Source of the DNA: Arcanobacterium pinnipediorum | Lineage (GTDB): Bacteria; Actinomycetota; Actinomycetes; Actinomycetales; Actinomycetaceae | NCBI RefSeq assembly: GCF_023973165.1 | Contig: NZ_CP099547.1 | Span: 744,001 to 808,000, forward strand | Length of the DNA stretch: 64,000 nt | Reading direction: 5' to 3' | In this document: positions 1 to 9,065 of the stretch, one piece after another | Layout of the letters: each line of letters opens with the position of its first letter | Numbering within the stretch: position 1 is the stretch's first letter | Program-made: the position numbers and the translations under genes | The notes under the pieces: model-generated | The model's database searches: none | The model's input: the letters and a program-made list of their open reading frames with translations, nothing else | Told to the model about the DNA's origin: nothing

Positions 1-710
1 ATACTGATGCTCTCATTGTTTCTCAACCTGATACGGGCGAACAGGCACTCGAGATTGCGGATATGCTTATTCGCTCTGGAGCTTTAGATATTATTGTTAT
101 TGATTCGGTGGCAGCGCTTGTTCCGAAGGCTGAAATTGAAGGTGAGATGGGCGATTCGCACGTTGGTTTGCAGGCTCGTCTTATGTCACAAGCGTTGCGT
201 AAGCTCACTGGTGCGCTTTCGGCTGCGGGCACTACTGCGATCTTTATTAATCAGTTGCGAGAAAAAATTGGCGTTTTCTATGGGAATCCAGAAACAACGA
301 CCGGTGGAAAAGCGCTAAAGTTTTATGCGTCGGTTCGCTTGGATGTTCGTCGCATTGAAACGCTCAAGGAAGGATCTACTCCGGTAGGTAACCGTACGCG
401 TGTCAAAGTTGTGAAGAACAAGATGGCACCACCTTTTAAGCAGGCGGAATTCGATATCCTCTACGGCAAAGGTATTTCTTCTGAGGGTGGCATTATTGAT
501 CTCGCTGTGGATACCGGAATCGTGCGTCGCTCTGGGTCATGGTACACCTACGAAGGTGATCAACTTGGCCAGGGCAAAGAAAAGGCGCGGCAGTTTTTGT
601 TAGATAATCCGGAAATTTCTGATGAGATCGAGCGCAAAGTTTTGGCCTCGATCGGTATTGAGAAAGACGGCACGCCGATCGAAGATCCTGAGCAAGCTCC
701 AGAATTGTAG
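1..710 (+). CDS. recA: RecA recombinase, 3' part (5' end outside window)
   Basis: RecA forms filaments on single-stranded DNA, carries out strand exchange and triggers LexA self-cleavage. The frame is open from base 3, so the gene begins upstream and the Walker A motif is not visible; about 235 residues remain. Seen here are Walker B ([13 protein letters not shown]), loop L1 ([14 protein letters not shown]), loop L2 ([17 protein letters not shown]) followed by [14 protein letters not shown], and the C-terminal domain ending in an acidic tail (EDPEQAPEL), all as in ordinary RecA. recX follows 61 bases later, the usual actinobacterial pair. No intein or frameshift is seen in the visible part. 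Confidence 0.97.
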   Translation, partial: TDALIVSQPDTGEQALEIADMLIRSGALDIIVIDSVAALVPKAEIEGEMGDSHVGLQARLMSQALRKLTGALSAAGTTAIFINQLREKIGVFYGNPETTTGGKALKFYASVRLDVRRIETLKEGSTPVGNRTRVKVVKNKMAPPFKQAEFDILYGKGISSEGGIIDLAVDTGIVRRSGSWYTYEGDQLGQGKEKARQFLLDNPEISDEIERKVLASIGIEKDGTPIEDPEQAPEL

Positions 711-719
711 AAGTGACGT

Positions 720-752
720 GTGAGGTAACGTCTGTAGAAATTGTTACCTCAC
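720..752 (+). terminator. recA-recX intergenic hairpin (attenuator)
   Basis: A perfect 10-bp inverted repeat, GTGAGGTAAC at 720-729 and GTTACCTCAC at 743-752, with a 13-base loop, begins 9 bases after the recA stop and ends 19 bases before the recX start. No T-run follows. It may act as a partial terminator that keeps recX expression below recA; that role is inferred. Confidence 0.6.
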
Positions 753-771
753 CTCGATGCGGGGAATAAGT

Positions 772-1356
772 ATGGTTGACTATGCTCACGATGCAGATGA
801 AAAACCTCTACGGCGTAGCTATCGTTCGGCCAGTGAAGTTGCGCAGCGAAAAATAGAACGGGCACGAGCTCGCAGTGAGGAAGAGTGGGTGCAGTACGCG
901 AAAGACTTATGCTATCGGCAGCTAGGGATGATGGAACGATCTGTTGCCCAACTACGCCAGTCTATGGAGCGTAATCTTGTACCAGCCCATATTGTGCAAT
1001 CGACGCTAGAAGCTTTTATCGAAGCTGATCTTGTTAACGATAAGCGCTTTGCAATGATGTTTGTACGATCAAAATTTGCTGAAAAGACGATTTCACGCCG
1101 TGGTCTACATCAAGAGCTATCCCGGCGTGGAATCAGCCCTGAGCTTGCACGTCGTGCTCTTGAACAGATCGATGATGAAGATGAGCGGCAAGCTGCACTC
1201 GAGTTTGCACGGCGTAAGATTCGGACGATGCGCACGGAAGAGCAACATGTTGCTAAACGGCGGTTGTATAGTGCGTTAGCTCGGCGTGGATTTTGTGCTG
1301 ACCATATCAATCATGCGTTGAGCCAGGCGCTGGAAACACTTGAGATAGATATATAG
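772..1356 (+). CDS. recX: Regulatory protein RecX
   Basis: RecX binds RecA filaments and limits their extension and activity. The product is 194 residues, rich in Arg, Glu and Ala, built of three-helix repeats. Typical segments are LCYRQLGMMERSVAQLRQSM near the start, DLVNDKRFAMMFVRSKF, then LHQELSRRGISPELARRAL and RLYSALARRGFCADHINHAL near the end. An upstream in-frame ATG at 757 is possible, but the ATG at 772 has GGGGA at 761-765 in front of it and is preferred. Position directly after recA agrees with the call. Expression is probably by read-through past the 720-752 hairpin. Confidence 0.9.
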   Translation: MVDYAHDADEKPLRRSYRSASEVAQRKIERARARSEEEWVQYAKDLCYRQLGMMERSVAQLRQSMERNLVPAHIVQSTLEAFIEADLVNDKRFAMMFVRSKFAEKTISRRGLHQELSRRGISPELARRALEQIDDEDERQAALEFARRKIRTMRTEEQHVAKRRLYSALARRGFCADHINHALSQALETLEIDI

Positions 1357-1434
1357 TGCGGTTAAAATCGCACCCAGTTCAAGGTGCTTGTCGATAATAC
1401 CTCTATTAGACTGACCGGTTGTAGAACGTAAGAG

Positions 1435-2994
1435 ATGGATGGGCAATCGATGCATAATATACAGGGAAGTTCAGATATAAAGACTTATGCTGTGCGCACT
1501 CTCGGGTGTCAGATGAATGTGCATGATTCTGAGCGACTAGCAGGATTGTTGGATTCTGCTGGGGTAGTACCTGTAGAACTGGTACCTGAAAAGGCTGCTC
1601 GGGCAACTGAAGCTGGTGATCAAGGAGCCGATATTCTTGTTATCAATACCTGCTCAGTTCGTGAAAACGCAGCAAATAAGCTCTTTGGACATCTTGGCCA
1701 ACTCAAAGCTGTCAAAGATGCTCGCCCCGGTATGCAGATCGCAGTAGGAGGATGTTTAGCCCAGCAGCTCCGTGAAGGTATTGTCGAACGCGCGCCGTGG
1801 GTAGATGTTGTTCTTGGTACCCATAATCTTGATGTTCTGCCAGCTTTGCTCGAACGGGCTCGGCATAATAACAAAGCTGCAGTCGAAATCGAAGAAGCAC
1901 TCAAAGTTTTCCCATCAACCCTGCCAACCCATCGCGAATCTGTATATGCAGGATGGGTATCGATCTCAGTGGGTTGTAACAATACATGTACATTTTGTAT
2001 CGTTCCACATCTGCGCGGCAAAGAACGTGATCGGCGCCCAGGTGAGATTCTTTCCGAAATCGAAGCAGTCGTCGCGCAGGGTGCCATTGAAGTGACTTTG
2101 TTAGGGCAAAACGTCAACTCCTACGGCGTCGGCTTTGGAGATCGCGGAGCTTTTGCTAAATTATTGCGCGCTTGCGGCGATATTGAAGGCCTGGAGCGCG
2201 TACGTTTCACCTCCCCACATCCAGCTGCATTTACCGATGACGTTATCGAGGCTATGGCGCAAACTCATAATGTCATGCCCTCTCTTCACATGCCGTTACA
2301 GTCTGGATCAGATGCGATCTTGCGGGCCATGCGCCGATCCTATAGATCCTCAAAGTTCCTTGGCATACTTGAACGGGTTCGAGAACAGATTCCACATGCA
2401 GCTATCACAACTGACATCATTGTTGGTTTCCCAGGCGAAACAGAAGAAGATTTCCAAGCCACTCTCGATATTGTTGAACAATCTCGGTTTGCCTCGGCTT
2501 TTACCTTCCTATACTCGCCGCGGCCGGGAACCCCGGCAGCTGATATGGATAATCAAGTACCCGCAGAGATTGCCTCCGAACGCTATCAACGCCTGCACGA
2601 GCTTCAAAAACGCATTACTCTCGAAGAGAATGAAAAACTTATTGGGCAGCGAGTCGACGTATTGATTGCTAGTGGTGAAGGGCGCAAAGACGCAGCGACA
2701 TCGCGCATCACTGGGCGTGCCGCTGATAATCGCTTAGTCCATATCGCAGTGCCCGAAGGCCTGGCTAGTCAGCCGCGCCCAGGTGACATGGTTTCAGCTA
2801 CTGTCACCCATGCTGCACCCTCGCACCTAGTAGCAGATTCAGCACTAACTGGCGGACTTTTCGAAGTACGGGCAACTCGGGCTGGAGACGCTTACGAGTC
2901 AGGTGAACGCCGCAAGGCACAGCTTGCCGAAGAAGCAGCTGGTCGAGCTCCAGTAGCCCTCGGAATTCCGGGCATTCCGGTTCGAAAGAACTAA
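1435..2994 (+). CDS. miaB: tRNA-2-methylthio-N6-dimethylallyladenosine synthase MiaB
   Basis: Radical-SAM methylthiotransferase that converts i6A37 of tRNA to ms2i6A37. The 519-residue product has the N-terminal methylthiotransferase domain with cluster cysteines in TLGCQMN (C25), NTCSVREN and GGCLAQQ. The radical SAM motif CNNTCTFC follows (C181, C185, C188), then a C-terminal TRAM domain. The last 50 or so residues form a low-complexity tail, as in other actinobacterial MiaB proteins. ATG 1435 is used here; ATG 1450 is an alternative. miaA, which makes the i6A substrate, starts 3 bases after the stop, so the two modification steps are in one transcript. Confidence 0.96.
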   Translation: MDGQSMHNIQGSSDIKTYAVRTLGCQMNVHDSERLAGLLDSAGVVPVELVPEKAARATEAGDQGADILVINTCSVRENAANKLFGHLGQLKAVKDARPGMQIAVGGCLAQQLREGIVERAPWVDVVLGTHNLDVLPALLERARHNNKAAVEIEEALKVFPSTLPTHRESVYAGWVSISVGCNNTCTFCIVPHLRGKERDRRPGEILSEIEAVVAQGAIEVTLLGQNVNSYGVGFGDRGAFAKLLRACGDIEGLERVRFTSPHPAAFTDDVIEAMAQTHNVMPSLHMPLQSGSDAILRAMRRSYRSSKFLGILERVREQIPHAAITTDIIVGFPGETEEDFQATLDIVEQSRFASAFTFLYSPRPGTPAADMDNQVPAEIASERYQRLHELQKRITLEENEKLIGQRVDVLIASGEGRKDAATSRITGRAADNRLVHIAVPEGLASQPRPGDMVSATVTHAAPSHLVADSALTGGLFEVRATRAGDAYESGERRKAQLAEEAAGRAPVALGIPGIPVRKN

Positions 2995-2997
2995 CGT

Positions 2998-3933
2998 ATG
3001 GCGCTGCCAGTCATTGCTCTTGTCGGGCCAACAGCTGCGGGGAAAACAGCACTCTCTATTCGCTTAGCGTACGCACTTGGCGGACCAGAAAAAGTGGAAA
3101 TAGTTTCTGCAGATGCTATGCAACTCTATCGTGGCATGGATATTGGTACAGCTAAGATTACGGCCGAAGAACGTAAGAACATCACTCATCATCAGATCGA
3201 CGTCATAGATATTTCTCAGGCCGCATCTGTTGCCGCCTATCAAAAACATGGACGAGACAATATTGCACAGATCCATGCGGCAGGGAAAATACCGCTCGTG
3301 GTGGGTGGTTCGGGACTCTATGTCAGTGCGCTATTAGATGAACTCAATTTCCCGGGAACTGATCCACGTATCCGTAGCGAACTCGAAGATATCGCCGAAA
3401 CCCGAGGCCTCGAACCCCTCATCGCAGAACTCTTTGACAAAGATCCGGTATCGGCACGCACCATCAATCTGGCAAACCCGCGCCGAGTTATTCGAGCACT
3501 CGAAGTTGTTCGCCTCACCGGGAAGTCCTATACGCCAGTATTTCCGCGTCACACAAGCCATTATCCGAACACAATACACCTCGGAGTGCGCACAGAGCGC
3601 AATGAACTTGACCGTCGCATTGCCGCCCGTGCACAGAACATGTTCGATACGGGCCTCATTGACGAAACTCGTGCTCTTCTCGATCAGGGGCTACGCGAAA
3701 GCCCCACTGCACATAAAGCAACTGGGTATGCGCAGGCCATCGACGTCATCGATCACAAAATCAACGTCGCTCAAGCAGTTGACGCAGTTGCATTCCATAC
3801 CCGCCGGCTAGCTAAAAAACAACGCACCTGGTTCCGGCCAGATCCACGCGTCTCGTGGATAGATATTGAGCCCCAGCATCTAGAACATGCTACCGACCAA
3901 GCGCTTAACGTGATTGAGCACGCACGTGGATAA
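2998..3933 (+). CDS. miaA: tRNA dimethylallyltransferase MiaA
   Basis: Transfers a dimethylallyl group from DMAPP to N6 of A37 in tRNAs reading UNN codons, giving the substrate of MiaB. The 311-residue product has the P-loop GPTAAGKT at residues 10-17, the MQLYRGMDIGTAK segment with the catalytic Asp region, VVGGSGLYV, and the late segment HTRRLAKKQRTWFR, which belongs to the tRNA-binding part. Length is normal. It lies 3 bases after miaB, and its 3' end overlaps the convergent methyltransferase gene by 29 bases. Confidence 0.96.
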   Translation: MALPVIALVGPTAAGKTALSIRLAYALGGPEKVEIVSADAMQLYRGMDIGTAKITAEERKNITHHQIDVIDISQAASVAAYQKHGRDNIAQIHAAGKIPLVVGGSGLYVSALLDELNFPGTDPRIRSELEDIAETRGLEPLIAELFDKDPVSARTINLANPRRVIRALEVVRLTGKSYTPVFPRHTSHYPNTIHLGVRTERNELDRRIAARAQNMFDTGLIDETRALLDQGLRESPTAHKATGYAQAIDVIDHKINVAQAVDAVAFHTRRLAKKQRTWFRPDPRVSWIDIEPQHLEHATDQALNVIEHARG

Positions 3934-4543
3934 CCCGAAATCCTTTTGCTGATCCCAGTTTTTCTGCAGGGAATCCTTGATTGTTGAGCCATGCTATCAG
4001 TGGATCGGCGCCTAAATTCTTCTGAACAACTAAAAACGCCTGGCCGGTTGGAGATAACTTTCCAAGCCACGTCAATAACAGTTCGTGCAGGCCAGCTTTA
4101 CCGATCCGAATCGGGGGATTAGACCATAACACGTCAATACCACGATGCGTTCCGGCGTCGATTTCAGCCTGGAGTTGATCTGCCAATTCCTCTGCCGCTT
4201 TAACCTCAACATTAGTAAAGCCACAGTCGGCAACATTACCTCGTGTTAAGTCCAGGGCGCGCTGATTAACATCACATGCCACAACTCGGGCGTGCGGATA
4301 AGAGTGTGCTAAACCTAAAGTCAGTGGACCCCAGCCACATCCGATGTCAGCGACGAGCCCGCCTGGATCGACCTCGATAATAGGGACTTTATGGAGGAAA
4401 ACAGCACTGCCTTTGTCTAGACCAGCCGGAGAGAAAACCCCGCTATCAGTTGTCACAGACCAAGTTCGGCCCAGCGCAGAGTAGGTGCGAATAAGCGGAG
4501 TAGAAGGACTGAGCGGCGAATCTGAAAAATAATGATCATTCAC
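3905..4543 (-). CDS. RsmC/RlmG-like class I SAM methyltransferase
   Basis: Predicted N2-guanine rRNA methyltransferase of the RsmC type (in Escherichia coli RsmC acts on G1207 of 16S rRNA). About 212 residues. It opens with NDHYFSDSP, common for actinobacterial family members, then has TDSGVFSPAGLDKGS, the SAM-binding motif ADIGCGWGPL, and the catalytic motif SNPPIRIG (NPP followed by Ile rather than the common Tyr/Phe). The GTG at 4543 fits the usual protein start; an in-frame ATG at 4579 would add 12 residues. It converges on miaA with 29 bases of overlap and diverges from hflX. The exact rRNA target is not shown by the sequence. Confidence 0.8.
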   Translation of the reverse strand: MNDHYFSDSPLSPSTPLIRTYSALGRTWSVTTDSGVFSPAGLDKGSAVFLHKVPIIEVDPGGLVADIGCGWGPLTLGLAHSYPHARVVACDVNQRALDLTRGNVADCGFTNVEVKAAEELADQLQAEIDAGTHRGIDVLWSNPPIRIGKAGLHELLLTWLGKLSPTGQAFLVVQKNLGADPLIAWLNNQGFPAEKLGSAKGFRVIHVRAQSR

Positions 4544-4603
4544 CCTACAAAGATACGTTGCCGCACAATAGATGTCCATGCTGTACCGGCACGCAGAAAG
4601 TGA

Positions 4604-4645
4604 GATAATAGGAAATACGTAATTTCACCAAAGGAGATTTCAATT
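4604..4645 (+). promoter_or_regulatory. hflX -10 box, strong RBS and AUU start
   Basis: A GATAAT -10-like hexamer lies at 4604-4609. A strong Shine-Dalgarno AAGGAG at 4631-4636 is followed, after the 6-base spacer ATTTCA, by ATT at 4643 in the hflX frame. No ATG, GTG or TTG occurs in this frame between the upstream stop TGA at 4601 and a TTG at 4868, so this RBS decides the start and indicates AUU initiation. Confidence 0.6.
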
Positions 4646-6145
4646 TCTGAACCAAAGCCACCGCGGCAAGCTCACGACGAAAACGACCTATCCAAAGCCG
4701 GACGTGTCGATCTTAGTTCCTATGAGGGAACTGCGCTTCAAGAAAATCCTGCCTATGATGGACAATGGGCGGGCCAATCACTCGAACGTGAAGAGCGTTC
4801 CTCACTGCGCAGAGCAACCAGTCTCGCTACGCAACGAGACGATAAAGTCGACGTCGAATACCGCCAATTGCGCCTCGAGCGCGTTGTCCTTGTGGGACTG
4901 TGGCGCGAGGGATCATATGAAGGCGCCCAAGATTCACTGCGAGAGCTCGCGGCACTAGCAGAAACTGCTGGCTCAACCGTGCTTGATGGTCTGATCCAAA
5001 AACGCCAACTTCCAGATCCAGCAACCTATCTCGGTTCGGGTAAAGCACAAGAACTTGCCCAGATAGTCGAAAGTAGCGGAGCTGACACGGTTATTGTCGA
5101 TTCAGAATTAGCACCCTCCCAACGCCGGGCACTCGAAGACGTCGTGAAGGTCAAAGTCATTGACCGCACTGCGTTAATCCTCGATATTTTCGCTCAACAT
5201 GCCAAGTCTAAAGAGGGTAAAGCTCAAGTTGAACTAGCCCAGCTCGAATATCTTCTACCACGCCTACGTGGCTGGGGTGAATCGATGTCGCGCCAAGCCG
5301 GTGGTCGAGTCGCTGGAGGTGCCGGAATCGGTTCGCGTGGCCCGGGTGAAACTCAGCTCGAATTAGATCGACGTCGAATCCGCACCCGAATGGCGAAGTT
5401 GCGCGCCGATATTAAGGCGATGGAACCAGCACGTGCCACCCGGCGCGCCTCACGGACTAAAAACTCCGTGCCAGCCGTCGTCGTCGTAGGATATACCAAT
5501 GCTGGGAAATCTTCCCTTCTCAATACGCTCACTGGTTCCGGAGTACTTGTCGAAAATGCTCTTTTTGCAACCCTCGACCCTACGGTCCGACGCACTCAAA
5601 CAGAACAAGGACGTGAATATACTCTGACAGATACCGTCGGATTTGTTCGAAACCTTCCTACCCAACTGGTTGAAGCCTTCCGTTCTACCCTTGAAGAAGT
5701 TGGTTCAGCAGACCTACTCTTACACGTCGTCGATGCCTCCCATCACGATCCGGTCAGCCAGATTCAAGCAGTACGTAGCGTTTTATCTGACGTACCGGGT
5801 GCGCAAAACGTCTATGAACTCATTGTGCTATCTAAAGCAGATTTAGCTGACCCTATCGATGTGGCTATGCTCCGTAGCCGATACCCCGAAGCAATGTTAG
5901 TTTCTGCCGTAACGGGTCAGGGGATACCAGAACTCAATGAGCGTATCGCTGAGTTATTACCACGCCCCGAGGTACTCATCGATGTTACGGTTCCGTTTTC
6001 ACGTGGCGATATAGTTTCGCGCATCCATGACGACGGCGAAATTTTCGCTGAAACATTCACCGAAGCAGGCACACATATCAATGCCCATGTCACTGAAGAA
6101 ATCGTTGGAATGCTTCATGATGCTGGATTGATGTCGCGTGAGTGA
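4643..6145 (+). CDS. hflX: GTPase HflX (ribosome-associated), AUU start
   Basis: Ribosome-binding GTPase that splits stalled or stressed 70S ribosomes. The frame gives 500 residues when started at ATT 4643. Residues 45-75 (LEREERSSLRRATSL, then VEYRQLRLERVVLVG) match the N-terminal extension typical of actinobacterial HflX, so a start at the internal TTG 4868 would remove conserved sequence. The middle has the HflX Gly-rich segment GGRVAGGAGIGSRGPGETQ. The G domain starts with P-loop GYTNAGKSS near residue 283; DTVGF and SKAD follow. dinG overlaps its end by 8 bases. The first codon is unusual; the only alternative before 4868 is CTG at 4805, which has no RBS. Confidence 0.93.
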   Translation: MSEPKPPRQAHDENDLSKAGRVDLSSYEGTALQENPAYDGQWAGQSLEREERSSLRRATSLATQRDDKVDVEYRQLRLERVVLVGLWREGSYEGAQDSLRELAALAETAGSTVLDGLIQKRQLPDPATYLGSGKAQELAQIVESSGADTVIVDSELAPSQRRALEDVVKVKVIDRTALILDIFAQHAKSKEGKAQVELAQLEYLLPRLRGWGESMSRQAGGRVAGGAGIGSRGPGETQLELDRRRIRTRMAKLRADIKAMEPARATRRASRTKNSVPAVVVVGYTNAGKSSLLNTLTGSGVLVENALFATLDPTVRRTQTEQGREYTLTDTVGFVRNLPTQLVEAFRSTLEEVGSADLLLHVVDASHHDPVSQIQAVRSVLSDVPGAQNVYELIVLSKADLADPIDVAMLRSRYPEAMLVSAVTGQGIPELNERIAELLPRPEVLIDVTVPFSRGDIVSRIHDDGEIFAETFTEAGTHINAHVTEEIVGMLHDAGLMSRE

Positions 6146-8072
6146 TCTGGAAGATTTGCTCAGTGCAGTTGTTGCCTCAGTTGGCGGCAGTACCCGCCAA
6201 GGGCAGGTGGACATGGCACACCGCGTTTGCGAGGCGTTAACCGATCGTGGTCATCTCTTAATTCAAGCCGGTACGGGGACGGGGAAGTCGTTTGGCTATC
6301 TCGTGCCGGTGTTGCAGTGGTCGGCAACTACTGGCAAACGTGCCATTATCTCCACGGCAACCTTGGCCCTACAACGCCAAATCATGCTTCATGATGCACC
6401 GCGCGTTAAGGATGTTATCCATGAAGAGCTCAAAACTCATGTCGAGGTAGCTCTCCTTAAAGGTTGGAACAACTATGTATGCCTGCGCAAAGCAACTGGC
6501 GGGTATCCAGAAGAAGGCACGCTGCTTTCACGCGCCGAAGGCGAGGTAGGGGCAACTGCTACTGGTGAAGAAGTGATGCGGGCTCGTCAGTGGGCGATGA
6601 GCACTGACACTGGAGATCGCGACGATCTAGTTCCAGGTGTCTCTGATCGTGCCTGGGCACAAGTCTCGGTGCCTAAAAAAGAATGTATCGGTGATAAATG
6701 CCCAGTGCGGCAGAGCTGTTTTCCGTATTTGGCACGTGAAAAGGCTGATGATGCACAGGTGGTTGTCACTAATCATGCAATGCTGGGAGTGGCTGCGACG
6801 GGGTTAGCGGTCTTGCCAGCGGCTGATGCTTATATTGTAGATGAAGCACATGATCTGGCAGACCGAGTCACATCTCAATTAACCCGGAAACTGTCTAAAT
6901 ACGAAATTAGCGGTGTGGCGCGGTTACTGCGGCGCAGCGGTTTAGACGATGCCGGGTTAGATGAATGTAGTGATGAGCTCAACGAGTTGTTATCTGAGTT
7001 GCCCGAAGGTCGTCTAACTGAACTAGCTCAAGATTTTCTTGATGTGATTGCCCGGATTTTGGGCCGATTGCAGGTTGCTAGTGAGGATATTTCTGGGTTG
7101 TCTAACCTCGATGAAGAACAGGCGACGACGAAGTATATTTTGCGGTCGCGAGTCCAAGAACTCCAAGAGCTTTGTAGTGATGTGCTTAGCGATGCCGTTG
7201 GTGATGATCGGCTTGTGGTATGGAAGGCTGAATTTGGTGAGGCAAACCCAGCAATGTATATTGCGCCTTTAGATGTTGCTCATTCTTTGGCAGATAATTT
7301 GTTTGAAGATCAGCCAACGATCTTGACGTCAGCGACGTTAAAAATTGGCGACTCGTTCGAGGCGATGGCTAGTCGCGCCGGTTTGACCTTTCCTAGCCAG
7401 GGCCCGTGGGAAGGAGTAGATGTTGGAAGCCCATTTGTTCCGGAAAAGCAGGGCGTACTTTATGTTGCTGGGCATTTACCTGTTCCTGGTAAGGAAGGGT
7501 ATGGCGAGGAGCAACTGCAAGAAATCACTGAGCTGATTCAGGCCAGTGATGGTGGGGCATTGGCGTTGTTTACATCTCGCGCTGGTGCATTGCGGGCAGC
7601 AGAATATGTGCGTCAACGCAGTGATCTTCCGGTTTTTGTGCAAGGTGAAGATCAGTTATCGACGTTGGTGGCTAACTTTACGCGCGATGAGCAGGCGTGT
7701 TTGTTTGGCACGTTATCGTTGTGGCAAGGGGTTGATGTTCCGGGGCGGACCTGCCGGTTAGTCATTATTGATCGGATACCGTTTCCGCGTCCCAACGATC
7801 CGCTGACCCAAGCCCGCACGGATGCGGTTGTGCGAGCTGGCGGTAACGGTTTTATGAGTATTGCGGCAACGCAGGCAGCACTATTATTGGCCCAGGGAGC
7901 CGGGCGGTTGTTGCGGCGTTCGTCTGATCGTGGGGTGGTGGCAGTTCTCGATCCGCGATTAATGACGGCTCGTTATGCTGGTTTCCTGCTCGCTTCGATG
8001 CCTCGGATGTGGCGCACAGCCGATCCGAAGATGGTTCGCGAAATATTGGAGCGATTAGCTAACGAAAGCTGA
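6138..8072 (+). CDS. dinG: DinG-type ATP-dependent DNA helicase (XPD-like)
   Basis: 5'-3' superfamily 2 helicase of the DinG/XPD group. 644 residues. Walker A is QAGTGTGKSFGY in the first 60 residues. Four candidate Fe-S cysteines are C115, C183, C188 and C194 (CIGDKCPVRQSC). Walker B is DEAHDLAD. The C-terminal motor has TSATLKIGDSF, LFTSRAGALRAAEYV and a final QGAGRLLRRSSDRG arginine-finger motif. The start is GTG 6138, which overlaps the hflX stop by 8 bases, indicating translational coupling. No LexA box is seen in front. It is followed by the convergent lexA gene 12 bases later. Confidence 0.92.
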   Translation: MSDLEDLLSAVVASVGGSTRQGQVDMAHRVCEALTDRGHLLIQAGTGTGKSFGYLVPVLQWSATTGKRAIISTATLALQRQIMLHDAPRVKDVIHEELKTHVEVALLKGWNNYVCLRKATGGYPEEGTLLSRAEGEVGATATGEEVMRARQWAMSTDTGDRDDLVPGVSDRAWAQVSVPKKECIGDKCPVRQSCFPYLAREKADDAQVVVTNHAMLGVAATGLAVLPAADAYIVDEAHDLADRVTSQLTRKLSKYEISGVARLLRRSGLDDAGLDECSDELNELLSELPEGRLTELAQDFLDVIARILGRLQVASEDISGLSNLDEEQATTKYILRSRVQELQELCSDVLSDAVGDDRLVVWKAEFGEANPAMYIAPLDVAHSLADNLFEDQPTILTSATLKIGDSFEAMASRAGLTFPSQGPWEGVDVGSPFVPEKQGVLYVAGHLPVPGKEGYGEEQLQEITELIQASDGGALALFTSRAGALRAAEYVRQRSDLPVFVQGEDQLSTLVANFTRDEQACLFGTLSLWQGVDVPGRTCRLVIIDRIPFPRPNDPLTQARTDAVVRAGGNGFMSIAATQAALLLAQGAGRLLRRSSDRGVVAVLDPRLMTARYAGFLLASMPRMWRTADPKMVREILERLANES

Positions 8073-8084
8073 TGTTGCGGGTTG

Positions 8085-8831
8085 CTAGAGTGAACGCAAT
8101 ACAGTGACGATACGTCCAATGATTTGCGCGTTATCGGCTGGAATAGGCGAGTAGTCAGGGTTGCGCGGTAAGAGCCATTGATGGCCATCGGTGCGGGAGA
8201 GGACTTTGACTGTTGCTTCACCATCTATCATTGCTGCTACTATTTCGCCTTGTTCAGCGTTGGGTTGGCGTCGGACAACGACCCAGTCTCCGTCGCAGAT
8301 AGCTGCCTCAATCATCGAATCTCCGCTGACTTGGAGCATAAACAATTCCCCAGATCCAGTTAGTTGCCGGGGGAGAGCGAAAGTATCTTCGACGTATTGC
8401 TCGGCAAGTATTGGTGTGCCTGCAGCGATTCGCCCCACAAGTGGAACGGTGACGGTAGCAGATCTTACCGGATCGAGTGTAGTTTCATGCGGGAAAATAG
8501 TGGTTGGTGGGGTAGTGTTCGATGTTTCGATAGTGGTATGCGCGCTAGATAACTGGTGATCTGAGGTTGAATCGGAGAAAGTTCCGGTAGTGGTGTCCAA
8601 ACGCATGCCGAGCTCTGTTATTTCGAGCGTTCGTGAACGGCGCGGATCGTATGTCACTATTCCAGCTTCCAAAAGGACATCGAGTTGGTGTTTGACTGAA
8701 GATGTTGATTTTAATCCTACTCGTTGGCCTATTTCGCGAACGGTTGGGGAATATCCATGTTCTGTAATCAGTTCACGTAATGCTTGCACAATAGCTAACT
8801 GACGGGAGCTAAGTGAGGAAGGAAGTGGCAT
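8085..8831 (-). CDS. lexA: LexA repressor
   Basis: SOS master repressor that self-cleaves when RecA filaments form. 248 residues. The N-terminal winged helix (residues 1-70) contains SPTVREIGQRVGLKSTSSVKHQL. A Ser/Thr/Pro-rich linker of about 50 residues follows, then the cleavage site A137-G138 (RIAAGTPI), the catalytic S172 (SGDSM) and K209 (ATVKVL). The promoter on this strand is TTGATT-17-TAGACT (8966 to 8938). A LexA box at 8986-8999 lies just upstream of it, so autoregulation is likely. Convergent with dinG, divergent from the LysM gene. Confidence 0.97.
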   Translation of the reverse strand: MPLPSSLSSRQLAIVQALRELITEHGYSPTVREIGQRVGLKSTSSVKHQLDVLLEAGIVTYDPRRSRTLEITELGMRLDTTTGTFSDSTSDHQLSSAHTTIETSNTTPPTTIFPHETTLDPVRSATVTVPLVGRIAAGTPILAEQYVEDTFALPRQLTGSGELFMLQVSGDSMIEAAICDGDWVVVRRQPNAEQGEIVAAMIDGEATVKVLSRTDGHQWLLPRNPDYSPIPADNAQIIGRIVTVLRSL

Positions 8832-8937
8832 GACGTGCTCAATTCTGTGAACTGGAAGGGGTTGCGTGGAAGATTGCTAAGTAGGTGTTGAGGGTGTACA
8901 TGAAAATATGTGGGAGGCGGTTGTTTTACTGATACTA

Positions 8938-8966
8938 AGTCTAATGCAGTAGGGCAAAAGAATCAA
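8938..8966 (-). promoter_or_regulatory. lexA promoter
   Basis: On the minus strand the -35 TTGATT (8966-8961) and -10 TAGACT (8943-8938) are separated by exactly 17 bp. The arrangement is close to the sigma70-family consensus and points at lexA. Confidence 0.65.
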
Positions 8967-8985
8967 ACACTTGTTCGGGCATTTT

Positions 8986-8999
8986 CGAACATTCGTTCT
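8986..8999. promoter_or_regulatory. LexA (SOS) box 1
   Basis: CGAACATTCGTTCT has the actinobacterial/Bacillus-type core GAAC-N4-GTTC (8987-8998). It abuts the -35 of the LysM gene and lies about 20 bp upstream of the lexA -35, so one bound LexA could affect both genes. Confidence 0.85.
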
Positions 9000-9027
9000 A
9001 GACAAGCGCGTTTTATTTCGCTATACT
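8999..9027 (+). promoter_or_regulatory. promoter of the SOS LysM gene
   Basis: -35 TAGACA at 8999-9004 and -10 TATACT at 9022-9027 with a 17-bp spacer. LexA boxes lie directly on both sides, so the promoter should be off unless SOS is induced. Confidence 0.7.
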
Positions 9028-9028
9028 T

Positions 9029-9042
9029 AGAACAGATGTTCG
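9029..9042. promoter_or_regulatory. LexA (SOS) box 2
   Basis: AGAACAGATGTTCG has the core GAAC-N4-GTTC (9030-9041). It sits over the expected transcription start of the LysM gene. Its centre is 43 bp from the centre of box 1, about four helical turns. Confidence 0.85.
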
Positions 9043-9065
9043 AATATGGATAGAGAGAGGCTAGT

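Noticed and set aside
4868..6145. hflX starting at TTG 4868
   Set aside because: It removes conserved N-terminal HflX sequence, has no RBS, and a strong RBS is placed before ATT 4643.
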